Source: Narthecium ossifragum
Taxonomy: Eukaryota > Streptophyta > Magnoliopsida > Dioscoreales > Nartheciaceae
Direction: 5' to 3'
Assembly (NCBI GenBank): GCA_963920575.1
Contig: OY986971.1
Location: 16,978,492-17,042,491, forward strand
DNA: 64,000 nt
The notes under the pieces were generated by a model. The model did no database searches. It was not told where the DNA came from and saw only the letters and a list, made by a program, of their open reading frames with translations. Positions 21,704 to 32,304 of the stretch are shown here, piece by piece; within the stretch, counting starts at the first letter, position 1, and each line of letters opens with the position of its first letter. A program made the translations under genes and the position numbers.

Positions 21704-22204
21704 AAATTCTGAGGGAACCCTAAGAAATTTTGAAATAACAAATTTTACAACGTACACCACTAATATTGGTATGATAACCCTAAAATGCCCTTAGCCATCA
21801 TACCCCCCCCCCCCCCAAAAAAAAACACCAGAGCGAACCCCCTGGACGGCTGGGCACCGCCATGCTTCCCTTCTCCTGCGAGCTCCGGTCTTCCACGGTC
21901 GAACACTCCTTTCTCTCGTCAACCTTTGGCATCTGACAGCGTACAAGACCGGCCGTCCTCTACAAACGGCTTCATCCCATCCGGTCGTCCTCTACAAACG
22001 CAATTGCCTCCTCGACGGCAAAGATTCGAGGGAAGGGAAGATGAAAAAATGGAGATACAGAAGGCAAAATCGAAGGAGACCGGAAGAGGTAACAGATTTT
22101 AGTCCTCTATTTGCTTTTTTTGTTGCAAAAAAATCGGCATCGTGAAGCCACTCTGTATGTGTATAGTTCATTCGTATATGGCCGAATGATTAATAAAAGA
22201 TTGG
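21704..22204. other. MULE left subterminal region
   Basis: Contains a C run (about 21806-21819) followed by A's and a GC-rich pocket (21840-22085). An open stretch on plus ends in GGAAGAG next to GTAACA, which could be a 5' exon with splice donor. I cannot tie it to a protein family. Confidence 0.4.
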
Positions 22205-22267
22205 TTTTATTCAGCCGAACATATGATTTTGGTTCGGCTATTTAAAACCGAACATATGGGAGTTGTT
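22205..22267. repeat. 33-bp hairpin repeats, left MULE block
   Basis: The unit GTTCGGCTATTTAAAACCGA plus 13 more bases is 33 bp and is followed by the start of another, GTTCAGTTAAAAC. A partial unit precedes it (TTCAGCCGAACATATGATT). Each unit holds an inverted TTCGG...CCGAA. The same unit recurs at 41911-42040, 42211-42310 and 46761-46991. Confidence 0.75.
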
Positions 22268-22399
22268 CAGTTAAAACAAACCAAACTAATGCTTGTTGGG
22301 CAGATATTAGCTGCCAAACTTCAACAGCTTTTAATCGTTGATGACAGACAGGTAAAGGGGCTCGTTCGAAGCAAGTAGGGGAAAGCTCGTCGTTGGTCC

Positions 22400-22640
22400 C
22401 GGAGATTGAACGCCGTCGGCCCACGACATCTAAGAGGCAACGATGGAGAGAGGAGTATGAGGGCGTGGACAAGGCGGATGAAGGGTTGGGTGAGGGGGGT
22501 GGTGGTGATCATGTAGAGGAGGAGGAATGGGATGGGGAATAAGAAGAAGAATTCAAACAAGCGGCCCCATTCCTAGCGGGCCTAAGGACGAGAGTGTCCT
22601 AACGGAGTTCAGGACTCACGTCGCATATCGCATTTGCGTG
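22400..22640 (+). pseudogene. PMD gene, first recognisable exon
   Basis: After an acidic, glycine-rich stretch (22420-22540), the plus frame reads GPKDESVLTEFRTHVAYRI at about 22568-22625, a phrase typical of the N-terminus of plant mobile domain proteins. The frame is not continuous with the acidic part. The exon ends near 22630-22640, and the next coding part starts after an AG at 22733. Confidence 0.65.
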
Positions 22641-22733
22641 GAGTGGAATAGTGTTTAGTTATTACCACGCAAATTTGAATTTCTTAGCTATTTATTGCAA
22701 CATGTATTTATTTTTTGATGTCTTAACAATGCA

Positions 22734-23577
22734 GGAACGCCTCCCATTGAAATGCGTGGCTCATGGGTACACGGTGAAGTCCTTGCAAGGCGTCAATGAT
22801 GACACATTTAGAGTGGTTGTCCATCAATCGGGTTAAGGAAATCTTGTGGATTGTACATACACGACGATCAACAAGGTGGTCGTGTCTACACTTGTTGAGC
22901 ACGGGCAGCCGGAGACAAACACCTTCCACTTGCCGTGCGGGGAGATGACCATCACACTTTTTTTGATGTGAGACCCATTCTAGGCATCTCAGTCGAGGGA
23001 TGAGCCTTGGAGTGCCGCAGACTGAACATCGGGAATGCAGCACAATTGGTCTCCGATCAGCTGGGAGTCGCCATGGATAGTGCTTACAAGCACTTGGTGG
23101 ATAACAAAGGCTCGCTAAAGCTTGGTTGGCTGAAGCAAGAATGTACTAATTGAAAAGATCGGTTTTGATCGTTCGGTAAAGGCATTTCTACTTTACCTTG
23201 TGGGATGCACACTATTTTCTGATAAGTCAGGGATCAAAGTACATGCGTCATACCTACTTGTGTTAAGAGATGTGCAGGCTACTAGTCAGTACGCATGGGG
23301 TGTTGAACCCCTAGCGTACTTATACCAACATCTGGGTACCGACAGTAGGTGGGCAACTAAGAAGATGGGGGGACATCTTACTTTGCTCGAGGTAATCTCC
23401 TTTGCATACATTGGCATGCATTTTATTGATTCGCTCCTAATACCATTGTTTATCTTCACTATGTTTGATTTTGTACATGCATGGGTATACGATCATTTGC
23501 CGTTAATCGTGAGTTGCAACCGCAATCCGTACTATACATTCGATCAGCCGCACGTGAAACACTGGGTCCCGAGCAGA
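22734..23577 (+). pseudogene. Plant mobile domain (PMD), central part, broken
   Basis: PMD proteins (the MAIN/MAIL family in Arabidopsis, and many transposon-borne relatives) act in the nucleus; their biochemical role is not settled. Here the reading begins ERLPLKCVAHGYTV, passes a stop at 22833, and then shows the hallmark ETNTFHLPCGEMTITL (about 22915-22965). After frame breaks it continues with NAAQLVSDQL. From 23200 it is open again: GCTLFSDKSG, then QYAWGVEPLAYLYQHL, and ends PHVKHWVPSR at 23577, where a C-type LTR starts. The acceptor-like TGCAG at 22729-22733 supports the exon start. Confidence 0.8.
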
Positions 23578-24997
23578 TGATCGCTTACAAACGTCATCGT
23601 TAAAACGTTGTAAACTCAATCAAATATTAAATTTATATCCTTATTCAATCACTAAACTACTAGGTAGAAATAGCGGTGAAGTCGGGAGTCGATCCACAGG
23701 GAAAACGTTGGAAACTGAAATCAATTCTCAAAACCCTAAAACTAAGGAAAAGAATCAAAGATAGATTTATCTAAACTAATAAATAAAAGAGATAAAAGGT
23801 TGATCAATTTGAATCAAAGGAGTAGTTATTTAGGAATTACTCAATCCGCCCTAGTTTCATTATTAGTCTTTTCTAGTTATCATCTTGTTCCCTTCTCTCA
23901 ACATTATGGATCATATGGCTACAAGCTCACATGAATCCCTAAAAGAAAGTTAATGTCCCCAACGGCATAACCTATCTTTGCTTAGCATAGATTGTCTTTG
24001 GTCCTACGATTACCTTAAATTATAATACTCCTAATGACCTTGGCACAACCTATCTTCGTGTAGCATAGCTTATCTCAAAGGCAAACCAATAACTTCATGA
24101 AAACCATCTCATAAATCTCTACAATCAATCACATAAATCATGTAGGACTGAAAATACGTCAAGGGAACTCTGTTCCTTCAACTCTATTAACAATAAAACC
24201 ATATTCATGAGATCATGCATCGAGAAGTTCACAAGAATCCAAGTAAAGAAAAACCAAAACTACACTAGGGTTTCATGAATAATCCTAAGTACAAGAATTA
24301 GCAACTCATCTTTTAGATGAAAGCCATCGGGTTGGAGTATGGAGCTGTCACCATCCACATCCTCTCCTTCTTCTTCCTCCTCCAAAGATTGACAAAAAGA
24401 TGAGAAGTTTTGCTGGAATAACCTCTTTATATAATAAAACCCCTTAATCCCGGAATTAGGGTTATCACTAAGTTGAGTTGGACCTCTAGTGCAACTCGGA
24501 ATTCCTAGTTTAATTCTGACTGCCTCTTCTGGTCGTGACTGGGTTCAACCAGTCCATAATCTGAGAATGAGTCCAACACAAAAGATGTAGATTTGGAAGT
24601 TTTCTGTCCTCTTCCGAAGAGTTTGTAATATTTGGACTTATCTAGAATATTTGACGAATATTCTCCCGAGCGTCGACGGACCAGTCTTCCAGCAGCTAAA
24701 TATCTTCATCTTCTTCAAAACTGCTATCCATCCATCAGGAATCTCTGAAAGTATCCAACATGAAAGTTGTACGTCTTGATGTCTACTAGATGTCACCGCC
24801 ATCATTGAATAAATATTGTGAATATTGTGCTAACAGTCGACAGAGCAGTGTATTTCAGCATATTAACCGAATTTCTTGCATTTCTTCTCAAAGTATGATT
24901 AAACCTGAAATCAACTAACAAGCTATCAAATACAACTACTCAAGGCCTAAAAAAGGTAATTTAAGGGGTTGAATCATGAACATTTAGTGACTTATCA
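23578..24997 (-). repeat. 3' LTR of C1
   Basis: On the minus strand it starts TGATAAGTCACTAAATG and ends GTAAGCGATCA. It is highly similar to 28461-29846 by eye. Confidence 0.9.
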
Positions 24998-26039
24998 CAA
25001 AAATAATATCATGCATAGCAAAAATTTAGCTATTTCTTATATCACATATAGGATCAGAATAAATCATAAAATATATTTCTAAATCAAGCATCTTTCATCA
25101 ATAAATATCACAATTTCATTCTCATAACATAACTCAAGGGTGTATAAAGTTGGTTATCAGAAAAATATAAGCATGAAATTCATGAATGCTACCCCCAACT
25201 TAAATATAATTGTCCCCAATTACACTAAGTCATAAAATAAATCAAGAAGTAAAGGGTAGAGATAACCATAATGAACGCCTCAAAAATAAATTTCTCTCTC
25301 TTCCAATTTAAGTTTAGGCACCGCCATCATTGAATAAATATTTCCTTCCCCACCATAACCTGTCACAGAAATATATACCTTTTCAAAAAGATCAAATGTA
25401 ACAAATAAAAGTCCAGAAAGGTATTAGAATCATCGAAAATTTCGGCAGAGTCTCCTTTGTATTTTCATGATATATTAATCTGTACAAACATTCATCACAT
25501 AAAAATAAAAATGCAGTAAAGGATATACCATCCCCATCATCATCCCATATCAACACAGCATCAGGTATGAATAATGATCAACACCCAAAATATCCAAAAA
25601 AAAATTTCCATAATAGTACTAATTTTCATTAGAGTCCTTAAGATCAAGCAGTCGAGTGGAAGCTGAGGGGTAAGCATGCAAAGACTGCGCAATCCTAGCA
25701 AAGCCATGACGAACCTCGGCCATAAGTCATCAAGTCATAGAGTCATCTACTACTATAAGTGCAAAAATCAACCTCGAGAAAGGTCCGGACTGACTCGGGT
25801 CGTAGAACACTACATCGCAGGCAACTTGTAAACTTCTATCATGTGTCATTCCTAAAGACTACTAATCCTAGGACTCAATGAAAATAGTAGGTAACAAGCT
25901 GGGATGTAGTAGATGAGATGTGGGTAGTCTGGAGTACTTGAGTGTGGTCCTGATTGAAAATCTAAACCATCGGATGCAAAATCGGAGCGTTCTAGTACGT
26001 GGATCATGACTGCAGGCAATCGGATGGCTGAAAACATGC
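24998..26039 (-). other. C1 AT-rich 3' region, polypurine tract deleted
   Basis: Matches 61498-62300 of C2, including CTACCCCCAACTTAAAT (25190) against CTACCCCTAACTTGAAT. In C2 another 0.9 kb with the polypurine tract stands between this and the LTR. No gene was seen. Confidence 0.65.
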
Positions 26040-26670
26040 CGGCGGCAGATCGACTGTGAAACCTCGTCGCCGGAGGACAGGGAAGGTATAGGAAGAATCG
26101 TGGTGGCCTAAGGAGTCCTCCGATGTAGTCTGATCGAAGAATTGGGGCTTCTAGGCGGCGGATTCGAGATGGCCGGTGCGGTGGGTTCGTCGGAGTTGGA
26201 TTCTGATGATCCGGGCTGTAATTGAGGTAGAGGATGGTGGAGGGAGGATCGTGATAGCCTCAAGAAGGTTTAAGTGGTGATTCAGGGCTGCGGGAGGTCG
26301 TGGAATGGAGGAATGATGTTGGCCAGTGGAGTGGAAGATAGCCGGAGTTGAAGTCTGGTGATCCAGGCAGCAAAGAAGCGTTTTGATGGTGGAGGAGGCT
26401 TCGTGGTGGCCGGAGGAAGGTTTTGGAGGTATTACACGGCGGTGGGCGGCCATGGATGAGGAGATCAGCGGTGGCGGAGAAGACAGGGGATCTCACCGGC
26501 GTCGGAGGAGAGGGTCTCGATGGCAAAGAAGGTCATGGGAGGATAGGGGGAAGGCTGGCGAAGGTGTTGGTGGTGATTTGGAGGTACGGCAAGGCCCAGA
26601 CGGTGGATAATGGCGGCAGCGGCGGTCGGCTCGGGGACGAGCAGGAGGTCGGGGACGATGAACAGTAGGG
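26040..26670 (-). other. GC-rich segment of C1 replacing pol
   Basis: Homologous to 62300-62900 of C2 (both contain TCGTCGCCGGAGGA and CTCACCGGCGTCGG). Open stretches occur on both strands but are not conserved between the two copies, so I do not call a gene. It lies where RT would be in an autonomous element. It could be a captured host fragment or a structured leader. Confidence 0.5.
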
Positions 26671-26807
26671 GGAGAGAGAACAGTCCAAAAGAAAATACGG
26701 AATAATAGGACAAAGGGAAAAAATTGTGGAAAAATTCGGAAAAAAATAAAGGAAAACTCCTAAAAATCACGAAAAATCATAAAAATTAATAGAAACTCTT
26801 AAGAACT

Positions 26808-26819
26808 GGGTTGCCTCCC
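26808..26819 (-). other. Conserved GGGAGGCAACCC motif (C1)
   Basis: Minus-strand GGGAGGCAACCC just after the acidic gag-side frame. The same 12-mer occurs in D, Ath-3 and C2 at the equivalent place. Confidence 0.8.
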
Positions 26820-26846
26820 AGCAAGCGCGTAATTTTACGTCTTTCG

Positions 26847-28172
26847 CTAGACGCTCCCGAAGCAAGATTTAGGAGGCCGATGATTCCATGTGAAGAAATA
26901 CATGATCCGAAGGATAGTGAAGGTATGCAGACATGATTCATCAAAGAATAAAAAGAAGTTCTTAGCAAACAAAATATGCATAGAAGTAGAAATTTTGATA
27001 CGATCTTTGATGAATGGACGATAGGAATAGGCATGGTCTTCACTCTTAACAAGGTTCTCCTCCTTACAACGTTCAACTAATGGGGGTGATATTAAAGGTA
27101 GAATCTCAACGTGAGGCTCTAGACAAGGAATATTGCTAACGCTCTCATCCTCATTATGTTTATCACTAATAGGCATATCATCATCATTCAACGCATCATG
27201 TAAAAGTTCGAATTGAGGTTCCTGATAGGGGGTCTCACTAACATGCTCATCCTCATTATGATCATTGTAAATAGACATATTATCATCATTCAACTCATCA
27301 TGAACAACCGGCAATTTCTCACAACAATCCTCGTCATCACTATCATCAAAAAAACTTGCTTCATAAGAATGACCGAAATACATATATGGCCCAGAATATA
27401 CAACTAGATAGCATTCATCAACATCATCAACTGTATCATCCAGAGTTGGCAAAACAGTATCAATAGCATCATGAATTGACAAAGTATCACAAGCATTATA
27501 GCATGCATCAACATCATTAGAATGATAAGCATCACAAGCACTGCCATTACAAATAGAAGGAACATAATCATTCACATAATCATCATCTGAATCCACCTTA
27601 CAAGCTAGTTGTCCGCTTTCTATCTCTAAATTCTTAATTGATTGAGCATTAGAGTTAACATTAGTCCCTATCAAAGCAATTGTGCTCCTAAGCTCAGTCG
27701 TCATGTCATTCATGTTAGCAATGATGTTTGCATTCATGTTTTGAAGTGCACTCATGATTGTGCTCAATGTTGGTTCAGAGGGTGTTTGTGGGGGGAGGAT
27801 ATTGTTGTTCAAAACAAGGTTTAAAATTTTGAGCCGGTGTTTCTGTATTCCATGATTGAACATTAGGAGGTTGGTAACCTTGAAATTGCCAACTAGGGTA
27901 TGTATGATTTCTAAAATTCGGATTATAATGATATGAATGTGAATTATATGCCGGATTAGAGAAACCATATGTGTCATTATTGTAAGCGGGTCCATAACCA
28001 AAAGGCAAATCATCATTGGACATGGCGCCCGGTGGCATATAAAAATTAGCCATGCATGCAAGATCACATAAATAAGGACCACACCAAAGATAAGAAATAC
28101 AAACAGTGGGCTGGTCCAAGAGACGACTGTCACTGATACGTGCTTTTGTGCGACTTGCAGAAGCGTCTCCAA
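26847..28172 (-). pseudogene. gag remnant fused to acidic linker in C1
   Basis: A 441-codon minus-strand open frame. The first third is out of the original gag frame and very hydrophobic; the alternative frame 28119-27775 reads FGYGPAYNNDTYGFSNPAYN, an Athila gag style. From about residue 140 the frame matches gag: MSALQNMNANIIANMN, then NSNAQSIKNLEIESGQLA. The rest is Asp/Glu-rich, with repeated blocks ending DNHNEDE/DKHNEDE, and resembles the protease-RT linker of Athila with the protease gone. The gag core domain is missing. It might be translated, but no enzyme activity is expected. Confidence 0.6.
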
Positions 28173-28437
28173 CAGCTAGATAAAATAACTCGGAGTTTAG
28201 AACAAACTTACCTGACTACACAGTCCCGATCGGTCGCTCCCGTGTCCGACCGATCGCTCTTGGCGATGGGTTGTAGGTCCAAGTCCGAGAAAATCAAATT
28301 TAGTAGCTGTAAAAATCAGAAAAATTGTCAGAACTTCCTAAAAAGTGTAAAATAAAGAAAGGGGGAACTAAGAAAGTTAAAGCCTAACTAAGCAAAGAAA
28401 ATGAGTTAAGAGAAAATCAATTAGTTAACCGTCGAAT

Positions 28438-28455
28438 TCCCCGGCAACGGCGCCA
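28438..28455 (-). other. Primer-binding site of C1 (Athila type)
   Basis: Minus-strand TGGCGCCGTTGCCGGGGA, five bases after the LTR end. It is identical to the site of D (32050-32067). Athila elements use this site, complementary to a tRNA-Asp 3' end. Confidence 0.9.
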
Positions 28456-28460
28456 AAAAT

Positions 28461-29846
28461 TGATCGCTTACAAACGTCGTCGTTAAAACGTTGTAAACTC
28501 AATCAAATATTAAATTTATATCCTTATTCAATCACTAAACTACTAGGTAGAAATAGCGGTGAAGTCGGGAGTCGATCCACAGGGAAAACGTTGAAAACTG
28601 AAATCAATTCTCAAAACCCTAAAACTAAGGAAAAGAATCAAAGATAGATTTATCTAAACTAATAAATAAAAGAGATAAAAGGTTGATCAATTTGAATCAA
28701 TGGAGTAGTTACTTAGGAATTACTCAATCCGCCCTAGTTTCATTATTAGTCTTCTCTAGTTATCATCTTGTTCCCTTCTCTCAACATTATGGATCATATG
28801 GCTACAAGCACACATGAATCCCTAAAAGAAAGTTAATGTCCCCAACGGCATAACCTATCTTTGCTTAGCATAGATTGTCTTTGGTCCTACGATTACCTTA
28901 AATTATACTACTCCTAATGACCTTGGCACAACCTATCTTCGCGTAGCATAGCTTATCTCAAAGGCAAACCAATGACTTCATGAAAACCATCTCATAAATC
29001 TCTACAATCAATCACATAAATCATGTAGGACTGAAAATACGTCAAGGGAACTCTGTTCCTTTAACTCTATTAACAATAAACCCATATTCATGAGATCATG
29101 CATCGAGAAGTTCACAAGAATCCAACTAAAGAAAAACCAAAACTACACTAGGGTTTCATGAATAATCCTAAGTACAAGAATTAGCATCTCACCTTTTGGA
29201 TGAAAGCCATCGGGTTGGAGTATGGAGCTGTCACCATCCACATCCTCTCCTTCTTCTTCCTCCTCCAAAAATTGACAAAAAGATGAGAAGTTTTGCTGGA
29301 ATAACCCCTTTATATAATAAAAACCCTTTATCCCGGAATTAGGGTTATGGCTAAGTTGAGTTGGACCTCTAGTGCAACTCGGAATTCCTAATTTAATTCT
29401 GACTGCCTCTTCTGGTCGCGACTGGATTCAACTAATCCTTAATCTGAGAATGAGTCCAACACAAGAGATGTAGATTTGAAAGTCTTCTGTCCTCTCCCGA
29501 AGAGTTTGTAATATTTGGACTTATCGAGAATATTTGGCGAATATTCTCCCGAGAGTCGACGGACCAGTCTTCCAGCAGCTAAATATCTTCATCTTCTTCA
29601 AAACTGCTATCCATCCATCAGGAATATCTGAAAGTGTCCAACATGAAAGTTGTACGTCTTGATGTCTACTAGATGTCACCCAAATTTCAGAATATTTGGA
29701 CATAAGAATAATTTCTGGTGAATATTGTGCTAACAGTTGACAGAGCAGTGTATTTCAGCATATTAACCGAATTTCTTGCATTTCTTCTCAAAGCATGATT
29801 AAACCTGAAATCAACTAACAAGCTATCAAATACAACTACTCTATGC
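28461..29846 (-). repeat. 5' LTR of C1, start deleted
   Basis: Matches the 3' LTR closely until about 29846, where the last 60-odd bases (the LTR start on the minus strand) are missing. They are replaced by a 16-bp duplicate of nearby sequence. Confidence 0.85.
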
Positions 29847-29862
29847 CTAACAAGCTATCAAA
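29815..29862. repeat. 16-bp filler duplication at the C1 deletion break
   Basis: CTAACAAGCTATCAAA occurs at 29815-29830 inside the LTR and again at 29847-29862, right at the junction to PMD sequence. The short local copy at a breakpoint suggests repair synthesis during end joining. Confidence 0.75.
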
Positions 29863-30297
29863 AACTCGACCTAGCTATAGATTTGGCTAAGGAGGAGCCG
29901 AGACCAAGCAAGAGACCCGGTACTCGTGCTTCTCGGCATATCACGTGGTATGGAGTATGTCGAGGCCTATCGTCTAGATAGGGTTCTTCATGAGTTTGAG
30001 ATTGTACATAGTATCCCAGGAGAACCACTAAAGCCCACCTCTGAGTATATAGCCACCGGGAAGACTGGACGAGGATATACGAGGAACTTCGACTTCGTGC
30101 CGGGGTATTGGAATAGATGGACCGACCACATGATCCGGCCAGCAAGGGCCGGCAGTAAAGTCCAATAAAGGCCACAACAATCTGTGCTGGAGTACATGGG
30201 ATGGTACAAATCTATTTCTCATGTGAGGGTGCAAAACCCGGACTTAATCTCAGCTTCATATCGGAACCGCCGAGCGACACGTGACTTACCTGTTATT
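29863..30297 (+). pseudogene. PMD gene, C-terminal part of the domain
   Basis: Reads VEAYRLDRVLHEF, then VHSIPGEPLKP, WTDHMIRPARAG, one stop at 30166, and in the same frame SVLEYMGWYKSISHV. DRVL.(Q/E)F and the WY..I block are typical of the second half of PMD proteins. Relative to the family, roughly 40 residues between 23577 and here are missing, which fits a deletion at the C1 border. A GT donor follows at 30298. Confidence 0.75.
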
Positions 30298-30400
30298 GTA
30301 GGTCAATACTAGAATTCCTTTTAAATCAATACTAGGCTTCATTTTACTACTATCTTCCTCAATATTATTTTATATTTTTGACTACTTGTTTCAACCCTAG
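30298..30400 (+). other. Likely intron of the PMD gene
   Basis: Starts GTAGGT, is T-rich, and ends TTTCAACCCTAG. At 103 bp it is a normal plant intron size. The reading phase across it is not perfect (a TGA follows the AG in the downstream frame), so the exact acceptor may differ or be mutated. Confidence 0.5.
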
Positions 30401-30465
30401 TTTGATGGCGTTGTGGAGATTATTGATGATACTGTTGCGCATGGGAGTGAATGGAGCCTCGTTGA
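30401..30465 (+). pseudogene. PMD last exon, upstream half
   Basis: The frame DIDDTVAHGSEWSLVE runs to the insertion point at 30465. Skipping element D and one target copy, the same frame continues at 41523 without a break. Confidence 0.55.
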
Positions 30466-30635
30466 GTGATAAGACGTGAAAAGTGCATAAATCACCCTTT
30501 TAACTTGGCCTTGTTAGTCTCCGAGTAAGGCCTTACTGACGATTATTACCCTATGGCAGGTACAAGAGCCCTCAATGAGGATTGGATCAAGTCCCGAGCT
30601 TAAACGATGTCATTCGGGCCAGTTTTTATGAAGAA

Positions 30636-30932
30636 GATCGATCCTTTATTGAAGAAGGATCGATCCTTTGAAGTACATTAAGAAGGAAGCCAATCAGGAC
30701 AACAAGGATCGATCCTATGTCATGAGAGGATCGATCACTTTTGTGCATTTTTCAGGGACAGAGCGCAAATTCTAGAGGATCGATCTCCACCTACTGAAAG
30801 ATCGATCTTCATCGGGGCGCAGCCAGAACTCAAGAGAAAAGATCGATCCTTGCCTATGGGAGGATCGATCCTCTACGGGACCAGCGATCACACGAAGAGG
30901 AAGATCGATCCTTTCCCTTACGAGGATCGATC
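30636..30932 (+). promoter_or_regulatory. Paired GATCGATC module upstream of TATA (D 5' LTR)
   Basis: Octamers begin at 30636/30658, 30707/30729, 30778/30800, 30841/30863 and 30903/30925: all five pairs are exactly 22 bp apart. Pairs recur after 71, 71, 63 and 62 bp. GGGACAGA stands at 30755-30762, and the 3' LTR copy reads GTGACAGA. The block ends 64 bp before TATA. Inferred to be a U3 regulatory element. Confidence 0.65.
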
Positions 30933-30995
30933 CTTTTGTGCCAGCCGAGCAAAATCAATGGTCCAGATCTAATCCGAGTGGGGGAGGCTTGCTTA

Positions 30996-31005
30996 CTATA
31001 AATAG
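30996..31005 (+). promoter_or_regulatory. TATA box of the D LTR
   Basis: CTATAAATAG in front of a pyrimidine-rich leader, the same word as in the solo Athila LTR at 6566. The same sequence is in the 3' LTR near 40471. Confidence 0.8.
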
Positions 31006-32049
31006 ACCCCTTTTGGGGGATTTTAGGGGTCTTCTCTTAGTCCTTTCTCCAGCCCTTCTATTTTCCTTACCCAATTGAGAGGAGGACTTCTTGGAGGGAA
31101 TCCATGGGAGGAGAGCTTCATCAACCTCCATCCATGGATCCAACCAAGATGAGTAGCTAACTTCCTTTCTCTTGGGATTTCCATGTAGTTGTAGGATTCT
31201 TTTGTAGTTTTCTTAGGGTTTTTTTATGTGTAATCTTTGGGGAAGATCTATTGTATGGATTTGAGCATGATTTCTCTATCTTTATACATGGATCTTATAT
31301 GTTGAATGGATGAATGCCTTTCTTTGGTATGAGTTAGAACTTGTGCATGATAGGTGTTTGTTGTTATGCCCCAATGAGTTGGATGTGCTAGAAACACATC
31401 CAATTACATTGGGAGGATAATTAGCTCGAGATTAGAGATTAGGGATGCTAGAACCATCCCTATCTCTCTAATTAGAGGATCCATTCTATCTTTCTCTTGC
31501 ATTGGATGCGAGGTGCTAGAACCATCTCGATCCAATGCCCGACTCCATACAATACCTTTACCTTGCGACGAATCGATCTTAATCGAAGGTTCGTTAGCGA
31601 CGATAGAAGCTAATCACTCATTCGTCGACTTTGTGAATGTGATTCTTTCCGGCGGATGATCCTAACCCGACTTCCGTTGAGCGATAAGTGAGGCTAATCA
31701 CCCGCTTGTCGACTTCTAGATTTCGATCGTCCCAATTGGATTACACACCTCAATTCCTTAAGAGGCTACATTAGAACCTACAATGAAATGGAGATGCCAA
31801 GGCCTCTCTATATTAGTTATATTTCTCTTCACTTAGTTAATTACTTTAATAGTCATTAATCCAAAACCCAAATCATTTTAGCTAGTTGTTTGGAGTTATC
31901 TATCGAGTACGTTAGTCAATTCTCATTTCCCTGCGGATCGACCCGGACTCCCACTAACTACATAGTAGTTAGTTAGGATTCGGTATAAATTGTAATCTTG
32001 ATGCCCTAGTCACTTTTAACGACGAGTGGTTTGGGCGCGTCAAAGATTT

Positions 32050-32067
32050 TGGCGCCGTTGCCGGGGA
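32050..32067 (+). other. Primer-binding site of D
   Basis: TGGCGCCGTTGCCGGGGA, eight bases after the 5' LTR, identical to the site of C1. It supports Athila lineage membership and correct LTR borders. Confidence 0.92.
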
Positions 32068-32304
32068 TTTGTTGATTTGAATTTCTTACTTGATAAATTC
32101 CTTCCTTCAATTAGATTGCTTTACTTTCTTTTATTATAAAATACCAAAAATAGAACGTTGCTTATATTGTATATCTTTTTGTGTTTGTAGGTGAAGCTTC
32201 CGAGCGGCGAAGCGACTCATCTATGGGCGAAGATACAAAGTTCTTGGACCAGCCCACTGTAATGTATCTCTTACCTTGTATGGTCCAAGTTCTCATATGT
32301 TTGA

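Larger units (their letters stand above)
23578..29862 (-). mobile_element. C1: non-autonomous Athila-type element inserted in the PMD gene
   Basis: On the minus strand: 5' LTR (29846-28461, its first bases lost), primer site (28455-28438), gag remnant and acidic frame (28172-26847), GGGAGGCAACCC motif (26819-26808), GC-rich stretch (26670-26040), AT-rich tail (25990-24998), 3' LTR (24997-23578). There is no RT, RNase H or integrase. The polypurine tract and about 900 bp present in C2 (60600-61495) are missing at 24998. The 5' end is a deletion that also removed part of the PMD exon, so the target duplication cannot be verified. Confidence 0.85.
30466..32042 (+). repeat. 5' LTR of D
   Basis: Starts TGATAAGACG and ends GGGCGCGTCA. 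Five octamer pairs at 30636-30932 precede the TATA box at 30996. Apart from one base in an A run the length equals that of the 3' LTR. Confidence 0.95.

Noticed and set aside
21785..22102. 105-codon Pro/Ser-rich frame at the left of the MULE
   Set aside because: Begins after a C run and has no recognised family. Kept only as a remark because it could be a 5' exon.
26151..26668. Overlapping 75-100 codon open frames on both strands in the C1 GC-rich segment
   Set aside because: GC-rich DNA opens all frames, none has a motif, and none is conserved in the homologous C2 segment.
29858..30234. Minus-strand frames of 68-105 codons
   Set aside because: They are antisense to the PMD reading, which has clear family motifs on plus.
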